From Deltaproteobacteria bacterium (lineage in GTDB: Bacteria > Desulfobacterota > DSM-4660 > Desulfatiglandales > HGW-15): 43,213 bases of DNA. The DNA is taken from the NCBI GenBank assembly GCA_016932235.1, contig JAFGDF010000361.1:1-43213 (forward strand), given 5' to 3'. Positions 34,576 through 43,213 of this stretch are shown piece after piece (position 1 is the stretch's first letter; each line of letters begins with the position of its first letter). The notes beneath the pieces were generated by a model. It was not told the DNA's origin. It saw only the letters and a program-made list of their open reading frames with translations, and made no database searches. Both the position numbers and the translations under genes were made by a program.

Positions 34576-35631
34576 ATGAAAATCCTTGTAACAGGTGCGG
34601 CCGGATTTATAGGGTCATTCACGGCCATTGGATTTGCCGGAAGGGGTGACGATGTTCTAGGGCTGGACAGTATTAATGATTACTATGATATCAACCTTAA
34701 ATACGGAAGGCTTGAAAGGGATGGCATAGACAGATCCGACGCGGAAACCGGCCGCCTGACCCGGAGTAAAAAGTATCCTTCATATCGATTTTTAAGAGAG
34801 AACCTGGAAAATCGAGAGGCTATTGAAAGTCTTTTTAAGCGAGAGAAGTTCGATTCGGTCTGCCATCTGGCCGCCCAGGCCGGTGTCAGACACTCTATTA
34901 TTAATCCCCATGCTTATATCGGTGCCAATATTAAGGGTTTCATTAACGTCCTCGAATCGTGCAGGCAATCTGGCGTGAAACATCTGGTTTATGCCTCATC
35001 AAGTTCCGTGTACGGCCTGAATGAGAGGTACCCGTTTTCAACCCATGATAATGTTGATCATCCGGTTTCTCTTTATGGCGCCACAAAAAAATCAAATGAG
35101 CTCATGGCCCATACTTACAGCCATCTGTATGGCATTCCCTCCACGGGTCTCAGATTTTTCACTGTTTACGGACCTTGGGGGCGGCCTGATATGGCCCTGT
35201 TTCTTTTCACAAAAGCTATTCTTGAGGGAACGCCGATCGATGTTTTTAATAATGGGAATATGAGAAGAGACTTTACCTATGTTGATGACATTGTGACAGG
35301 TGTGCTGAAGGTGATGGATCACCTGCCCGGAGGTGAGAGTTCGTGGAACGGCAGAGATCCTGACCCTTCAACATCAAAAGCTCCTTATCGGATATACAAT
35401 ATCGGCAATAATTCGCCTGTGGGCTTATTGGATTTTATCAAAGCATTGGAAACCGCACTGGGCAAGAAAGCAAAAAAGAATTTTCTCCCCCTGCAACCCG
35501 GGGATGTTCCTGCCACCTGGGCGGATGTGGATGACCTTGCAAATGATATAGGTTACGCTCCCCGTGTCCATATAAAAGAGGGGATTGACAGGTTTGTTAA
35601 ATGGTATAAAGAGTTCTATGGGATTAAATGA
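34576..35631 (+). CDS. UDP-glucuronate 4-epimerase
   Basis: A 351-residue extended SDR. It starts MKILVTGAAGFIGSFTA (NAD-binding) and has NDYYDINLKYGRL, a substrate pattern seen in UDP-glucuronate epimerases (CapI/LspL type). The HLAAQAGVRHSI segment, catalytic YGATKKSNE and FFTVYGPWGRPDMALFLFT follow. It would turn UDP-glucuronate into UDP-galacturonate for surface polysaccharide. The ATG at 34576 has GGGGAG upstream; an in-frame start inside dapL (34525) is not needed. The UDP-glucose dehydrogenase that makes its substrate is the next gene. Confidence 0.93.
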   Translation: MKILVTGAAGFIGSFTAIGFAGRGDDVLGLDSINDYYDINLKYGRLERDGIDRSDAETGRLTRSKKYPSYRFLRENLENREAIESLFKREKFDSVCHLAAQAGVRHSIINPHAYIGANIKGFINVLESCRQSGVKHLVYASSSSVYGLNERYPFSTHDNVDHPVSLYGATKKSNELMAHTYSHLYGIPSTGLRFFTVYGPWGRPDMALFLFTKAILEGTPIDVFNNGNMRRDFTYVDDIVTGVLKVMDHLPGGESSWNGRDPDPSTSKAPYRIYNIGNNSPVGLLDFIKALETALGKKAKKNFLPLQPGDVPATWADVDDLANDIGYAPRVHIKEGIDRFVKWYKEFYGIK

Positions 35632-35687
35632 GAATATGGAATAATGAATATCGAATGAAAAAGATGAAATAGAAAAAGAGGCTTCTC

Positions 35688-37064
35688 ATGGAGTTTATGA
35701 AAAGAATCCTATGTATTGGCGCAGGTTACGTGGGCGGACCGACGATGGTGGTGATTGCAGCAAAGTGCCCGATGTACAAAGTCACGGTAGTGGATATAAA
35801 GGAAGAGAAGATCAGGGAATGGAACAGTGATAATCTTCCTATTTATGAGCCGGGGCTTGATGAGCTTGTCATGAAAGTCCGTAACAGGAATCTTTTCTTT
35901 TCCACTGATATAGATAAGGGAATCAGGGAGTCGGATATTATCTTTGTATCGGTCAACACACCCACAAAGGACTTCGGGCAGGGCGCCGGCAAGGCGGCCG
36001 ATCTGCAATACTGGGAGAGGACCGCCAGACAGATTTTGGCAAGCGCCAAGAGTGATAAGATCATTGTGGAAAAATCGACCCTTCCGGTCCGCACCGCGAT
36101 GGCAATGGAAAGGATCCTCATAGAAAATCATCCCAAGTATAAATTTGAGGTAATTTCCAATCCGGAGTTCCTGGCGGAAGGCTCCGCTATCAGTAACCTT
36201 GAGAACCCTGACCGGGTATTGATAGGTTCAAAGGAGACAGAGGAAGGGAGGAAGGCCAGAAAAGAGATTGTCGAGATCTATGCGAACTGGATACCCGAAG
36301 ACAGGATTATTGAGTCAAATGTGTGGAGTTCGGAACTCTCCAAGCTGACGGCGAACGCCTTCCTGGCCCAGAGGGTCTCTTCCATAAATTCCATATCCGC
36401 CCTCTGCGAAAAGACGGAAGCGGATATTGACGAGGTAGCGAGTGCCATCGGCATGGATTCGAGGATCGGTCCCCATTTTCTCAGGGCAAGCGTGGGATTC
36501 GGGGGGTCCTGTTTTAAAAAGGATATCCTCAATCTTGTATATATCTGCCAGAACTATGGCCTTGATGAAGTGGCTGATTACTGGGAATCGGTAGTCAATA
36601 TCAATGAGTGGCAGGAAAAAAGATTTATCAAGAATATGCTGTGCAATATGTTCAACACCGTAACAGGAAAGAAGATTGCGATATTCGGCTTCGCTTTCAA
36701 GGCAAATACAGGTGATACAAGGGAATCCCCGGCTATATATGTGGTGCGGGGACTGATTGAGGAGCACGCGGACATAGTCATCAACGACCCCAGGGCCATG
36801 GAAAACGCCAAGATGGATCTTAAGGATATAATGGAAGGGATTGCTTTTGAGGATGATCCATATAAAGCCGCAGAAGGGGCCCATGCCATAGCCGTGCTTA
36901 CCGAGTGGGATCTTTACAGGGATCTTGATTATGAGCGGATAAAGATGTCAATGGAAAAACCGTCCTTTATTTTTGACGGAAGAAATATACTGGATCACCG
37001 CAGGTTATATGAAATGGGATTTAATGTCTTTGCAATAGGAAAGGCGCCGCTCAAACACTTCTGA
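35688..37064 (+). CDS. UDP-glucose 6-dehydrogenase
   Basis: A 458-residue enzyme that makes UDP-glucuronate with two NAD+. It has ILCIGAGYVGGPTMVVIA, VSVNTPT, VEKSTLPVRT, NPEFLAEGSA, SSELSKLTANAFLAQRVSSIN and the catalytic Cys275 in GFGGSCFKKD. The sequence style, with TKDFGQGAGKAADL, is of the animal/plant-like UGD type found in some bacteria. GAGG precedes the ATG at 35688 by six bases. Together with the epimerase it supplies uronic-acid sugars. Confidence 0.95.
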   Translation: MEFMKRILCIGAGYVGGPTMVVIAAKCPMYKVTVVDIKEEKIREWNSDNLPIYEPGLDELVMKVRNRNLFFSTDIDKGIRESDIIFVSVNTPTKDFGQGAGKAADLQYWERTARQILASAKSDKIIVEKSTLPVRTAMAMERILIENHPKYKFEVISNPEFLAEGSAISNLENPDRVLIGSKETEEGRKARKEIVEIYANWIPEDRIIESNVWSSELSKLTANAFLAQRVSSINSISALCEKTEADIDEVASAIGMDSRIGPHFLRASVGFGGSCFKKDILNLVYICQNYGLDEVADYWESVVNINEWQEKRFIKNMLCNMFNTVTGKKIAIFGFAFKANTGDTRESPAIYVVRGLIEEHADIVINDPRAMENAKMDLKDIMEGIAFEDDPYKAAEGAHAIAVLTEWDLYRDLDYERIKMSMEKPSFIFDGRNILDHRRLYEMGFNVFAIGKAPLKHF

Positions 37065-37372
37065 GAAAAAACGGTTTACGGCGCGCGGTTTACGTTCTAA
37101 GGCGCAAAGTGTATGTATTTTTAGCTGATTTGTTCAACTGAACACTCATGGCCCTCTGGGCCTCCACGATGCATGAAAATAACAACCTATGGTCGCAGGA
37201 TCGCGGTATGGGGGAGCCCTTTTTACGGCGAAGACCCGGGTAGCAAAGTAATAGCGTAAGGCAGTTTGCGTAAAACCAGCCAGGAACGAGTTCGCTCGTA
37301 AAAAGGGCTCCCCATACCGCGATTATTAAAACTCATTTTTGTGTTAAATTTGCAGAAGGACAAAAGATTTTA
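37065..37372. other. 308-bp intergenic region dominated by a dispersed repeat
   Basis: Lies between the UDP-glucose dehydrogenase and ArsA genes. Nearly all of it is the palindromic element listed at 37141-37323; no gene is seen. The ArsA promoter may lie in or after the element. Confidence 0.6.
37141..37323 (+). repeat. Dispersed palindromic repeat element (MITE-like), full copy
   Basis: Two 33-nt arms (37200-37232 and 37291-37323) are nearly perfect inverted repeats, differing only by single-base indels. Between them is a 58-nt centre with GACCCGGGTAGCAAA and TAATAGCGTAAGG. A 5' flank (37141-37190) with CCACGATGCATGAAAATA is shared with the copy at 43049-43213. No transposase is encoded, so it is a non-autonomous element or structured RNA/DNA repeat. 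Confidence 0.75.
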
Positions 37373-38557
37373 ATGAGAATCATCTTCTATGCCGGAAAAG
37401 GGGGTGTCGGAAAGACAAGCGTGGCCTCAGCCACTGCCGTGAAAACATCCGAGATGGGCTTTAAGACCATTCTCATGTCGCTTGATGTGGCTCACAGCCT
37501 TTCGGATATATTCGACCTCAAGAAAGGGCTGATGGATCATAATCAAGGGAAACCGGTACATGTCAAAAAAAACCTGTGGATTCAGGAGCTGGATATACAC
37601 GAGGAGATAGAGAAAAACTGGGGAGAGATTCACAAGTATATTTCGTTTCTTTTAAACACCACCGGATTGGATGAGGTCCTGGCGGAAGAACTGTCGGTTC
37701 TTCCCGGAATGGAAGAGGTTAGCCTGCTTCTATACATAAACAAGTATTTTCAGGAAAACAGATTTGACGTCATTATACTTGACTGCGCTCCCACGGGAGA
37801 GTCCCTGAGGTTTATAAGCATTCCGACAACCCTGGATTGGTATATAAAAAAGATCTACAGGATGCAGAAAACAGTGGCCAAATTTATACGGCCCATTGCC
37901 CAGCGGGTTTATGATGTGCCTGTTCCCGGAGATGATTATTTCAACGCGATCGAGGCTCTTTTTAACCGGCTGAATGGAGTGGACAGGATCCTTACCGATC
38001 CTGAGATAACCACTGTTCGTCTTGTCACCAATCCTGAAAAGATTGTAATCAAGGAGACTCAAAGGGCATTTATGTATTTTTGCCTTTATAAAATGAATAT
38101 TGACAGTATAATAATAAACAGGATCCTGCCGGAAGACGTTAAGGTCAGCTATTTTAAGGAATGGATGGTGAGTCAGAAACATTATATTGACACGGCCAGA
38201 GAGTTGTTCAGCCCGGTGCCTGTGATTATGTCCAAGCTGTTCAAAGGAGAAATACTCGGTTACAGGATGTTAAAGGAGCTGGCTGAACATCTTTATGAAA
38301 ACACAGACCCCATGGAGTTTCTTATCAGCGAAGAACCTTACAGGATTTACAAAGAAGATGGAAAATACGTTCTCAGGATCAGGCTCCCCTTCATTAAAGG
38401 AGAGGATGTTGATCTCAACAAGCTCTCGGATGAGCTGGTTATCCGCGTGGGGGGTATTAAAAGGCAGATATTATTGCCGAGAAAGGTGGCTGCGATAAAA
38501 AGGGTGAAAGCGAAGTATATTGATGAGTATCTATTCATCTATTTTGAAGGAGACTAA
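37373..38557 (+). CDS. ArsA/GET3-type ATPase with C-terminal Hsp20-like domain
   Basis: A 394-residue P-loop ATPase. It begins MRIIFYAGKGGVGKTSVA (the deviant Walker A of the family, residues 8-16), has LDVAHSLSD (switch I; Asp-Val-Ala rather than the usual DPAHS), DCAPTGESLR (switch II) and, at the C-terminus, a small beta domain (YVLRIRLPFIKGEDVDLNKL, ending FIYFEGD) like the Hsp20-type extension of bacterial ArsA homologues. There is no ars gene context and no obvious arsenite-binding cysteine set, so it is unlikely to be an arsenite pump. It may be a client-handling or assembly ATPase. Confidence 0.88.
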   Translation: MRIIFYAGKGGVGKTSVASATAVKTSEMGFKTILMSLDVAHSLSDIFDLKKGLMDHNQGKPVHVKKNLWIQELDIHEEIEKNWGEIHKYISFLLNTTGLDEVLAEELSVLPGMEEVSLLLYINKYFQENRFDVIILDCAPTGESLRFISIPTTLDWYIKKIYRMQKTVAKFIRPIAQRVYDVPVPGDDYFNAIEALFNRLNGVDRILTDPEITTVRLVTNPEKIVIKETQRAFMYFCLYKMNIDSIIINRILPEDVKVSYFKEWMVSQKHYIDTARELFSPVPVIMSKLFKGEILGYRMLKELAEHLYENTDPMEFLISEEPYRIYKEDGKYVLRIRLPFIKGEDVDLNKLSDELVIRVGGIKRQILLPRKVAAIKRVKAKYIDEYLFIYFEGD

Positions 38558-38558
38558 A

Positions 38559-38789
38559 ATGGGAAAGGAAAAAGAAAGGTGTGACACGGTTTCCTGCCCC
38601 CTGGGCAGAGTCTTTGTAGATATTGAAAAGTCTTTCGGGAAAAATTCATCATTCTATGAACACTTTGGAAGATCTCAAGTGGAATTTTTAAAGGCCATAA
38701 GATCGCTTGTTGATAAGAAGATCCAGGATCTTGAGAAAAAGGGTGGTGGAAAGAAAAGGGAAAAGGTCACAAAGATAGATATCGAGTAG
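38559..38789 (+). CDS. Small hypothetical protein, 76 aa
   Basis: Charged, Lys-rich protein with a central EHFGRSQVEFLKAIRSLVDKKI helix and two cysteines (CDTVSCPLG) near the start. Not recognised as a known family. GAAGGAG lies at a good distance before the ATG, one base after the ArsA-like stop, and hisS begins one base after its stop. It is clearly part of the ArsA-hisS-aspS transcript; it may assist the ArsA-like ATPase. Confidence 0.75.
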   Translation: MGKEKERCDTVSCPLGRVFVDIEKSFGKNSSFYEHFGRSQVEFLKAIRSLVDKKIQDLEKKGGGKKREKVTKIDIE

Positions 38790-38790
38790 A

Positions 38791-40089
38791 ATGATGGATA
38801 TTTCTATTATTAAGGGATTCAGAGACATCCTGCCCGAAGAGGCTGGAACCTGGCAGGTTATAGAGTCGGAGGCAAGGAAAATATTCAGGTCTTTTGGATT
38901 CCGGGAGATTAAACCTCCACTGATGGAAAGAACGGAGCTTTTCAGCAGGAGCATCGGACAGGAAACAGATATTGTTTCCAAAGAGATGTACTCTTTTCCG
39001 GACAGCAGGGGCCGAAGTATCTCTCTCAGGCCTGAGGCGACTGCGGGCGTGGTCAGGGCCTATATACAGAATAAACTATATCAGCAGAATCCTGTTCAAA
39101 AGCTCTTTACAATCGGACCAATGTTCAGACACGAACGTCCCCAGAAGGGCAGGTTCAGGCAGTTTTACCAGATAAACGCCGAATTGTTTAATGATACAGG
39201 ACCCAGATCCGATGCCGACATCATCATTATGGCATTGGCTCTTTTTAATCGTGTCGGGCTTACCGGACTCACTCTCAATGTCAATTCACTCGGTTGCCCT
39301 GAATGCAGGGGAGGTTTCAGAAAAAATTTAGAGGAATACCTTTCAGGCAATATGGAAATGCTGTGCCCTGATTGCGTGAGGAGGTCGGTCACCAATCCTC
39401 TCAGGGTTTTTGACTGCAAGGTTGAGGGTTGTCAGAAGGTAGTCTCGGGAGCTCCTTCAATCCTGGATTTTATCTGCCCTGACTGCGGCTATCATTTTGA
39501 GGCCTTACAGGCACTTCTCCATAAGGCCGGGATAGAGTTCATATTGAACAGGAAGCTTGTGCGGGGACTGGATTATTACTCCAGGACGACTTTTGAAATA
39601 CAGACCGAAAGGCTTGGATCCCAGAACGCGGTGGCTGGAGGCGGCAGGTATGACGGGCTTGTCAGAGAGCTGGGCGGGCCTGATCATCCGGCGATCGGTT
39701 TTGCCGTCGGCGTCGAAAGGCTTGTTGCGCTCCTTGACGAGGCACAGAGGGGGATTGCGGACAGACCGGCGCTTTTTATTGCCTGTCTCGGTGTCAGGGC
39801 CGAGGAGAAGGCCTTCGGATGGATTAATGAGCTTAGGCGCCATGATATCTGGGCAGAGATGGAATATAGTTTAAAAGGCTTAAAGCAACAGATGAAGACA
39901 GCCGACAGGCTCGGAGCGGGAAAGGTCCTGATTGTCGGCGATGATGAACTTCAGGCAGGCAAGGGAGTCCTGAGAGATATGGAAACAAAGGTCCAGGAGG
40001 ATATTCCCCTGGATAACCTGGTGGAGAATATCAGGAAGAGAACCGAACATGAACATAGATTCATTAGGAAACTGGGAAAGAACCCATGA
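38791..40089 (+). CDS. hisS: Histidyl-tRNA synthetase
   Basis: A 432-residue class II synthetase with motif 1 near PPLMERTELF, motif 2 in FTIGPMFRHERPQKGRFRQF, the HisRS-specific motif VRGLDYYSRTTFE and motif 3 in GFAVGVERL. The cysteine-rich stretch in the middle (CPECRGGF, CPDC, CPDCGYHF) is usual for this family. It charges tRNA-His. It overlaps aspS by 41 bases, and its own start (ATG 38791 or 38794) nearly abuts the small gene before it. Confidence 0.96.
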   Translation: MMDISIIKGFRDILPEEAGTWQVIESEARKIFRSFGFREIKPPLMERTELFSRSIGQETDIVSKEMYSFPDSRGRSISLRPEATAGVVRAYIQNKLYQQNPVQKLFTIGPMFRHERPQKGRFRQFYQINAELFNDTGPRSDADIIIMALALFNRVGLTGLTLNVNSLGCPECRGGFRKNLEEYLSGNMEMLCPDCVRRSVTNPLRVFDCKVEGCQKVVSGAPSILDFICPDCGYHFEALQALLHKAGIEFILNRKLVRGLDYYSRTTFEIQTERLGSQNAVAGGGRYDGLVRELGGPDHPAIGFAVGVERLVALLDEAQRGIADRPALFIACLGVRAEEKAFGWINELRRHDIWAEMEYSLKGLKQQMKTADRLGAGKVLIVGDDELQAGKGVLRDMETKVQEDIPLDNLVENIRKRTEHEHRFIRKLGKNP

Positions 40090-41836
40090 TTGTGGCGCCC
40101 TCAGGGCAGAGAACATAGGTATGGACGCCGTTTTAATGGGCTGGGTCAACAGCCGGAGAGATCTTGGGAATCTAATCTTTATCGATCTCCGCGACAGGGG
40201 AGGGATGACGCAGATCGTTTTCGATCCTCAAGTAGGCACGGATGCGCATGAGAGGGCCCATATATTGAGAAATGAATGGGTTCTGGCGGTTAAGGGCAAA
40301 GTGACAGCGAGACTTGAAGGACAAAATAACCCAAGCATGCCCACCGGCGATGTTGAACTGCATGTGACCGAAATCAGGATACTGAATGAGACCAAAGTCC
40401 CCCCCTTTCAGGTCGATGGGATTGTGGATGCCTCGGAGACGCTCAGGGCGAAATACCGTTATCTTGAATTACGAAGGCCCAAGGTCATGGCAAATTTCCA
40501 GAGGCGGCATGATGTCGCAGTCTGTACGAGGGATTTTCTGAACCGTAACGGCTTCATGGAAGTGGAAACGCCTTTCCTGACAAAGAGTACCCCTGAAGGC
40601 GCGAGGGACTACCTTGTTCCGAGCCGTATTAACAAGGGGATGTTTTACGCCCTGCCGCAGTCACCGCAACTTTTTAAACAGCTTCTGATGATATCAGGAT
40701 TCGATCGATATTATCAGATTGCGCGATGTTTCAGGGATGAGGACCTGAGATCTGACCGCCAGCCGGAATTCACACAGATCGATCTGGAGATGTCGTTTGC
40801 CGGAGAGGAAGCTGTAATGAATATTTTTGAAGGCCTGATAGCGGAATTATTCAGTAAGGTCATTGGGAAGGAAATCTCCAGGCCTATTCCCCGCCTGGCA
40901 TACAGGGATGCTTTAGAACGATTCGGCACGGACAGACCTGATCTGAGATTCGGTATGGATCTGACGGATATTACAGACCTTGTGAAGGATTCGAATTTTA
41001 AGGTTTTCAGGAACGTGGCTGAAAAGGGCGGGAGGATAAAGGCCATACTCGTTGAACAGGGCGCCTCGTTATTGTCAAGGAAGATCCTGGACGAGCTATC
41101 AGGATTCGCGAGCGGACTTGGCGCAAAAGGCCTTTTATGGGTAAAACTGAGCGGAGGTGGATGGCAGTCCCCGATCGCGAAGTTTTTCCAGGATAAGGAA
41201 AGGGAAAATATAACGGGCAGGATGAAGGCCGTTGAAGGTGATATAATCCTGATCGTTGGAGACGATCCTTCCATAGTGAATCAGTCCATGGGCAACCTGA
41301 GACTGGAGCTGGCCCGCAGGCTTGGTCTTATTGAGGATAATGAACATGCTTTTCTATGGATAACGGGTTTTCCGCTTTTCGAGTACAATGAAAAGGAGGG
41401 AAGGCTTGACGCGGTGCATCATCCTTTTACTGCTCCGTTGGAGGAGGACATCCACCTGTTGACAAATGAGCCTGAAAAAATGAGATCAAGGGCCTATGAC
41501 CTGGTATTGAACGGGGTTGAGATCGGAGGAGGTAGTGTAAGGATACACAATATTGATCTGCAGGAAAAGATATTCAGGATTCTTGGAATCCCCAGTGAAG
41601 AGGCTGAAAGGAAATTCGGTTTTTTCCTGGAGGCTCTCAGGTACGGCGCCCCGCCCCATGCGGGTATGGCCATCGGTTTTGACAGGATGGTGGCCATCAT
41701 GTCAGGAGTGGAATCAATCAGGGAGGTGATAGCTTTTCCCAAGACCCAGAGCGCGACGTGCCCGCTTACAGATGCTCCTTCCGCGGTTGATGAAGATCAG
41801 ATGATGGAGCTTGGCCTGAAGATAGTATCAGGTTAA
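40049..41836 (+). CDS. aspS: Aspartyl-tRNA synthetase (bacterial type)
   Basis: A 595-residue class II synthetase with an N-terminal OB-fold (GWVNSRRDLGNLIFIDLRDRGG spans it), motif 2 in FRDEDLRSDRQPEFTQIDLE, the bacterial GAD insertion (about residues 290-420) and motif 3 in GMAIGFDRMVAIM. Length and order are as in other bacterial AspRS. AGGAAGAG lies about eight bases before the ATG, inside hisS, so the two enzymes are translationally coupled. The gene ends 11 bases before a convergent gene's stop. Confidence 0.96.
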   Translation: MNIDSLGNWERTHDCGALRAENIGMDAVLMGWVNSRRDLGNLIFIDLRDRGGMTQIVFDPQVGTDAHERAHILRNEWVLAVKGKVTARLEGQNNPSMPTGDVELHVTEIRILNETKVPPFQVDGIVDASETLRAKYRYLELRRPKVMANFQRRHDVAVCTRDFLNRNGFMEVETPFLTKSTPEGARDYLVPSRINKGMFYALPQSPQLFKQLLMISGFDRYYQIARCFRDEDLRSDRQPEFTQIDLEMSFAGEEAVMNIFEGLIAELFSKVIGKEISRPIPRLAYRDALERFGTDRPDLRFGMDLTDITDLVKDSNFKVFRNVAEKGGRIKAILVEQGASLLSRKILDELSGFASGLGAKGLLWVKLSGGGWQSPIAKFFQDKERENITGRMKAVEGDIILIVGDDPSIVNQSMGNLRLELARRLGLIEDNEHAFLWITGFPLFEYNEKEGRLDAVHHPFTAPLEEDIHLLTNEPEKMRSRAYDLVLNGVEIGGGSVRIHNIDLQEKIFRILGIPSEEAERKFGFFLEALRYGAPPHAGMAIGFDRMVAIMSGVESIREVIAFPKTQSATCPLTDAPSAVDEDQMMELGLKIVSG

Positions 41837-41847
41837 TGATCAGGGTT

Positions 41848-42972
41848 TCAGGTAAAATATTCCGTCACGGCCTTTTTCAGCATATGAAGGTTTTTTGATT
41901 TTACCTGCGGAGGAAGTCCGCATCCGGGCATGAGGATGTGCCCCCGGCGGGCTTTCCCGCCTTTTTCAAGGGCTGCAATGCAGAGGTGATATACCTCTTC
42001 AGGTGAGCTTTGAAGGATCGCGGCCGGTTCTATATTGCCCGCGATCACACTTTTCTGTCCGAAGTATTCAACAGCGCGACTGATATCCACTTCATGCCCG
42101 ATGCTTACAATCCCGTTTTCTCCCATGGGGATCCTGGCCCAGTAAGGCATATTGAGGTTATGATCGCCGCATATATGACAGAAGATTGTGTTTATGCCTG
42201 CATCGAGTATCTTTTCATGCAGTTCCTTCTGGAAGGGAAACACGAATTTTTCAAACTGGACCGGGGATATCATCTGGCTGGATGAGGTGGGCGCAGTGAG
42301 GTACACCATTATTCTTCGTGGATCATATCTCCTTGCCCAGAGCCTTGCTATTCGGATGCTATACTCAGTCGCGATGGCCATAAGTCTGGCGAAGAGGTCA
42401 GGGCGTTTTATCATCCACCGCATGAGCTTTTCAGGGCCGCAAAGACTGCGGGCTCCTTCAAGGGGTGAGGTTATAAAGATCGTGACCGGCAGGCCGTGCA
42501 GTTTCTGCAGATCGGAAAAATCCCTGTACAATGGTATAGGACCGGTTGAGTCAATGTCTTCAGGCACAGAGAGAATTTTTGCGCCCCTTTCATCAGCCAC
42601 GGGGTAGTGAACGGGAACAGGGGCCATTTCATACCTTCCTGACGGCCATTTGATTTTTCCGCCAAAGGCCCAGGTCAAATCAGAGGCTCCACCAACAGCG
42701 ATAATCGGGATATTATCGATATCATAGATCTCTATGGCCCGGGTTTGGGCCAGGAACGCCCTTTCAGGATCATTATAAGCGACTTCCGCGCCATAGCCCG
42801 CGTCTTTGACGGCAAAGGCGGGCACAGCGCCCCAGTACCAGACCAGAGGACGGTCCGGTTTAATACCCTTCATTATCAATTCTATTCCATGGCCGATGTT
42901 TGTCTTATTTGTGTGGTGCGCGGGCAATTTCCTTCCTGTGCTTAAGAGATTGACATAAAAGATCAATTTCAT
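41848..42972 (-). CDS. UroD-family (MtaA/CmuA-like) methyltransferase domain protein
   Basis: A 374-residue protein of the uroporphyrinogen-decarboxylase superfamily. The metal-ligand pattern of the corrinoid/CoM methyltransferases is present: HICGDHN (His and Cys) and, near the C-terminus, MPGCGLPP (Cys). True UroD lacks these. It may transfer methyl groups from or to a corrinoid protein in an anaerobic demethylation pathway, though no corrinoid protein or other Mt gene is nearby. The start at 42972 has no clear ribosome-binding site, so the protein may begin further in (for example at MKGIKPDRPLV). Confidence 0.82.
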   Translation of the reverse strand: MKLIFYVNLLSTGRKLPAHHTNKTNIGHGIELIMKGIKPDRPLVWYWGAVPAFAVKDAGYGAEVAYNDPERAFLAQTRAIEIYDIDNIPIIAVGGASDLTWAFGGKIKWPSGRYEMAPVPVHYPVADERGAKILSVPEDIDSTGPIPLYRDFSDLQKLHGLPVTIFITSPLEGARSLCGPEKLMRWMIKRPDLFARLMAIATEYSIRIARLWARRYDPRRIMVYLTAPTSSSQMISPVQFEKFVFPFQKELHEKILDAGINTIFCHICGDHNLNMPYWARIPMGENGIVSIGHEVDISRAVEYFGQKSVIAGNIEPAAILQSSPEEVYHLCIAALEKGGKARRGHILMPGCGLPPQVKSKNLHMLKKAVTEYFT

Positions 42973-43048
42973 TAAACTGTATTACAATGATAATTGATCC
43001 TAATACATTTTAGCCCATAAAACAACAAGCTCGCCTTTCTTTATATTA

Positions 43049-43213
43049 AACATTCATGGCCCCAGGGCCGCCACGATGCATGAAAATAGCGCCATGTGGT
43101 CTCAGAGCCTTGGCCTTGGGAGCCCTTTTTACGGCGAAGACCCGGGTAGCAAATTAATAGCGTAAGGTGCATGCCAGGCCTCCGGCTCGTAGAGCCTACG
43201 CCTCGGAGAGCGG
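43049..43213 (+). repeat. Second copy of the dispersed palindromic repeat (cut by window end)
   Basis: Shares with 37141-37262 the CATGGCCC flank, CCACGATGCATGAAAATA, GGGAGCCCTTTTTACGGCG, AAGACCCGGGTAGCAAA and TAATAGCGTAAGG blocks, in the same order and spacing. The right arm lies beyond the window. It lies upstream of the UroD-family gene, in its 5' region on the minus strand. Confidence 0.7.

Noticed and set aside
1..43213. CRISPR arrays, tRNA genes, insertion sequences
   Set aside because: No regularly spaced repeats, no cloverleaf-like sequences and no transposase-like protein were found by eye.

Overview
The window looks like chromosomal DNA of an anaerobic, probably Desulfobacterota-type (delta-proteobacterial) bacterium. 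The signs are a TAXI-type TRAP transporter beside an AprA/AprB-like flavoprotein and ferredoxin, a multihaem cytochrome c with a membrane HdrD-like iron-sulfur protein and EtfAB, an acyl-CoA dehydratase/benzoyl-CoA-reductase type activase, a pyrogallol-transhydroxylase-like molybdenum/tungsten enzyme, a corrinoid-type UroD methyltransferase and DapL. No 16S rRNA or other phylogenetic marker was used, so this placement is an inference. I found no rRNA, tRNA, CRISPR array, integrase or transposase.

Region 1 (1-6794, plus strand): the 3' end of an SDR gene, then an AT-rich cassette. It holds a fused TAXI-TRAP permease, an AprA-like FAD protein, a two-cluster ferredoxin, the TAXI binding protein and an ACMSD-like amidohydrolase. 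This is probably an uptake and catabolic unit for an unidentified organic acid.

Region 2 (7114-20560, plus strand) is the highlight: an unusual mycofactocin locus. The order is mftA (40-aa precursor ending IDGICGVY), mftB, mftC, two FadH/OYE-type oxidoreductases, etfA, a seven-haem membrane-anchored cytochrome c, a membrane HdrD-like Fe-S oxidoreductase, etfB, mftF (PqqD-like domain fused to a GT2 glycosyltransferase) and a second, uncharacterised radical SAM gene overlapping mftF. mftD and mftE are not in the window. The layout suggests that a peptide-derived redox cofactor is made here and wired through flavoproteins and ETF to the membrane and a c-type cytochrome. A small hairpin-ended repeat with compensatory base changes sits inside the locus.

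Region 3 (20561-24924, plus strand): a nitronate-monooxygenase/FabK-like flavoprotein and a lone activase, each preceded by a copy of an 82-nt gap-free direct repeat. Then come a putative lipoprotein, an unknown 378-aa protein and an MmcQ/YjbR-family protein.

Region 4 (24983-32525, minus strand): a Yip1-like membrane protein, an SDR, an MFS transporter overlapping a 95-aa unknown protein, a transhydroxylase-like Mo/W enzyme without an iron-sulfur subunit, a DUF72 protein and a small GspE-N-like protein.

Region 5 (32837-43213): an FlK-like thioesterase, dapL, UDP-glucuronate 4-epimerase and UDP-glucose dehydrogenase (nucleotide-sugar pair), an ArsA-type ATPase, a 76-aa protein, hisS and aspS, all on the plus strand. 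A convergent UroD-family methyltransferase follows. A palindromic dispersed repeat occurs around 8636, 37141-37323 and 43049-end.
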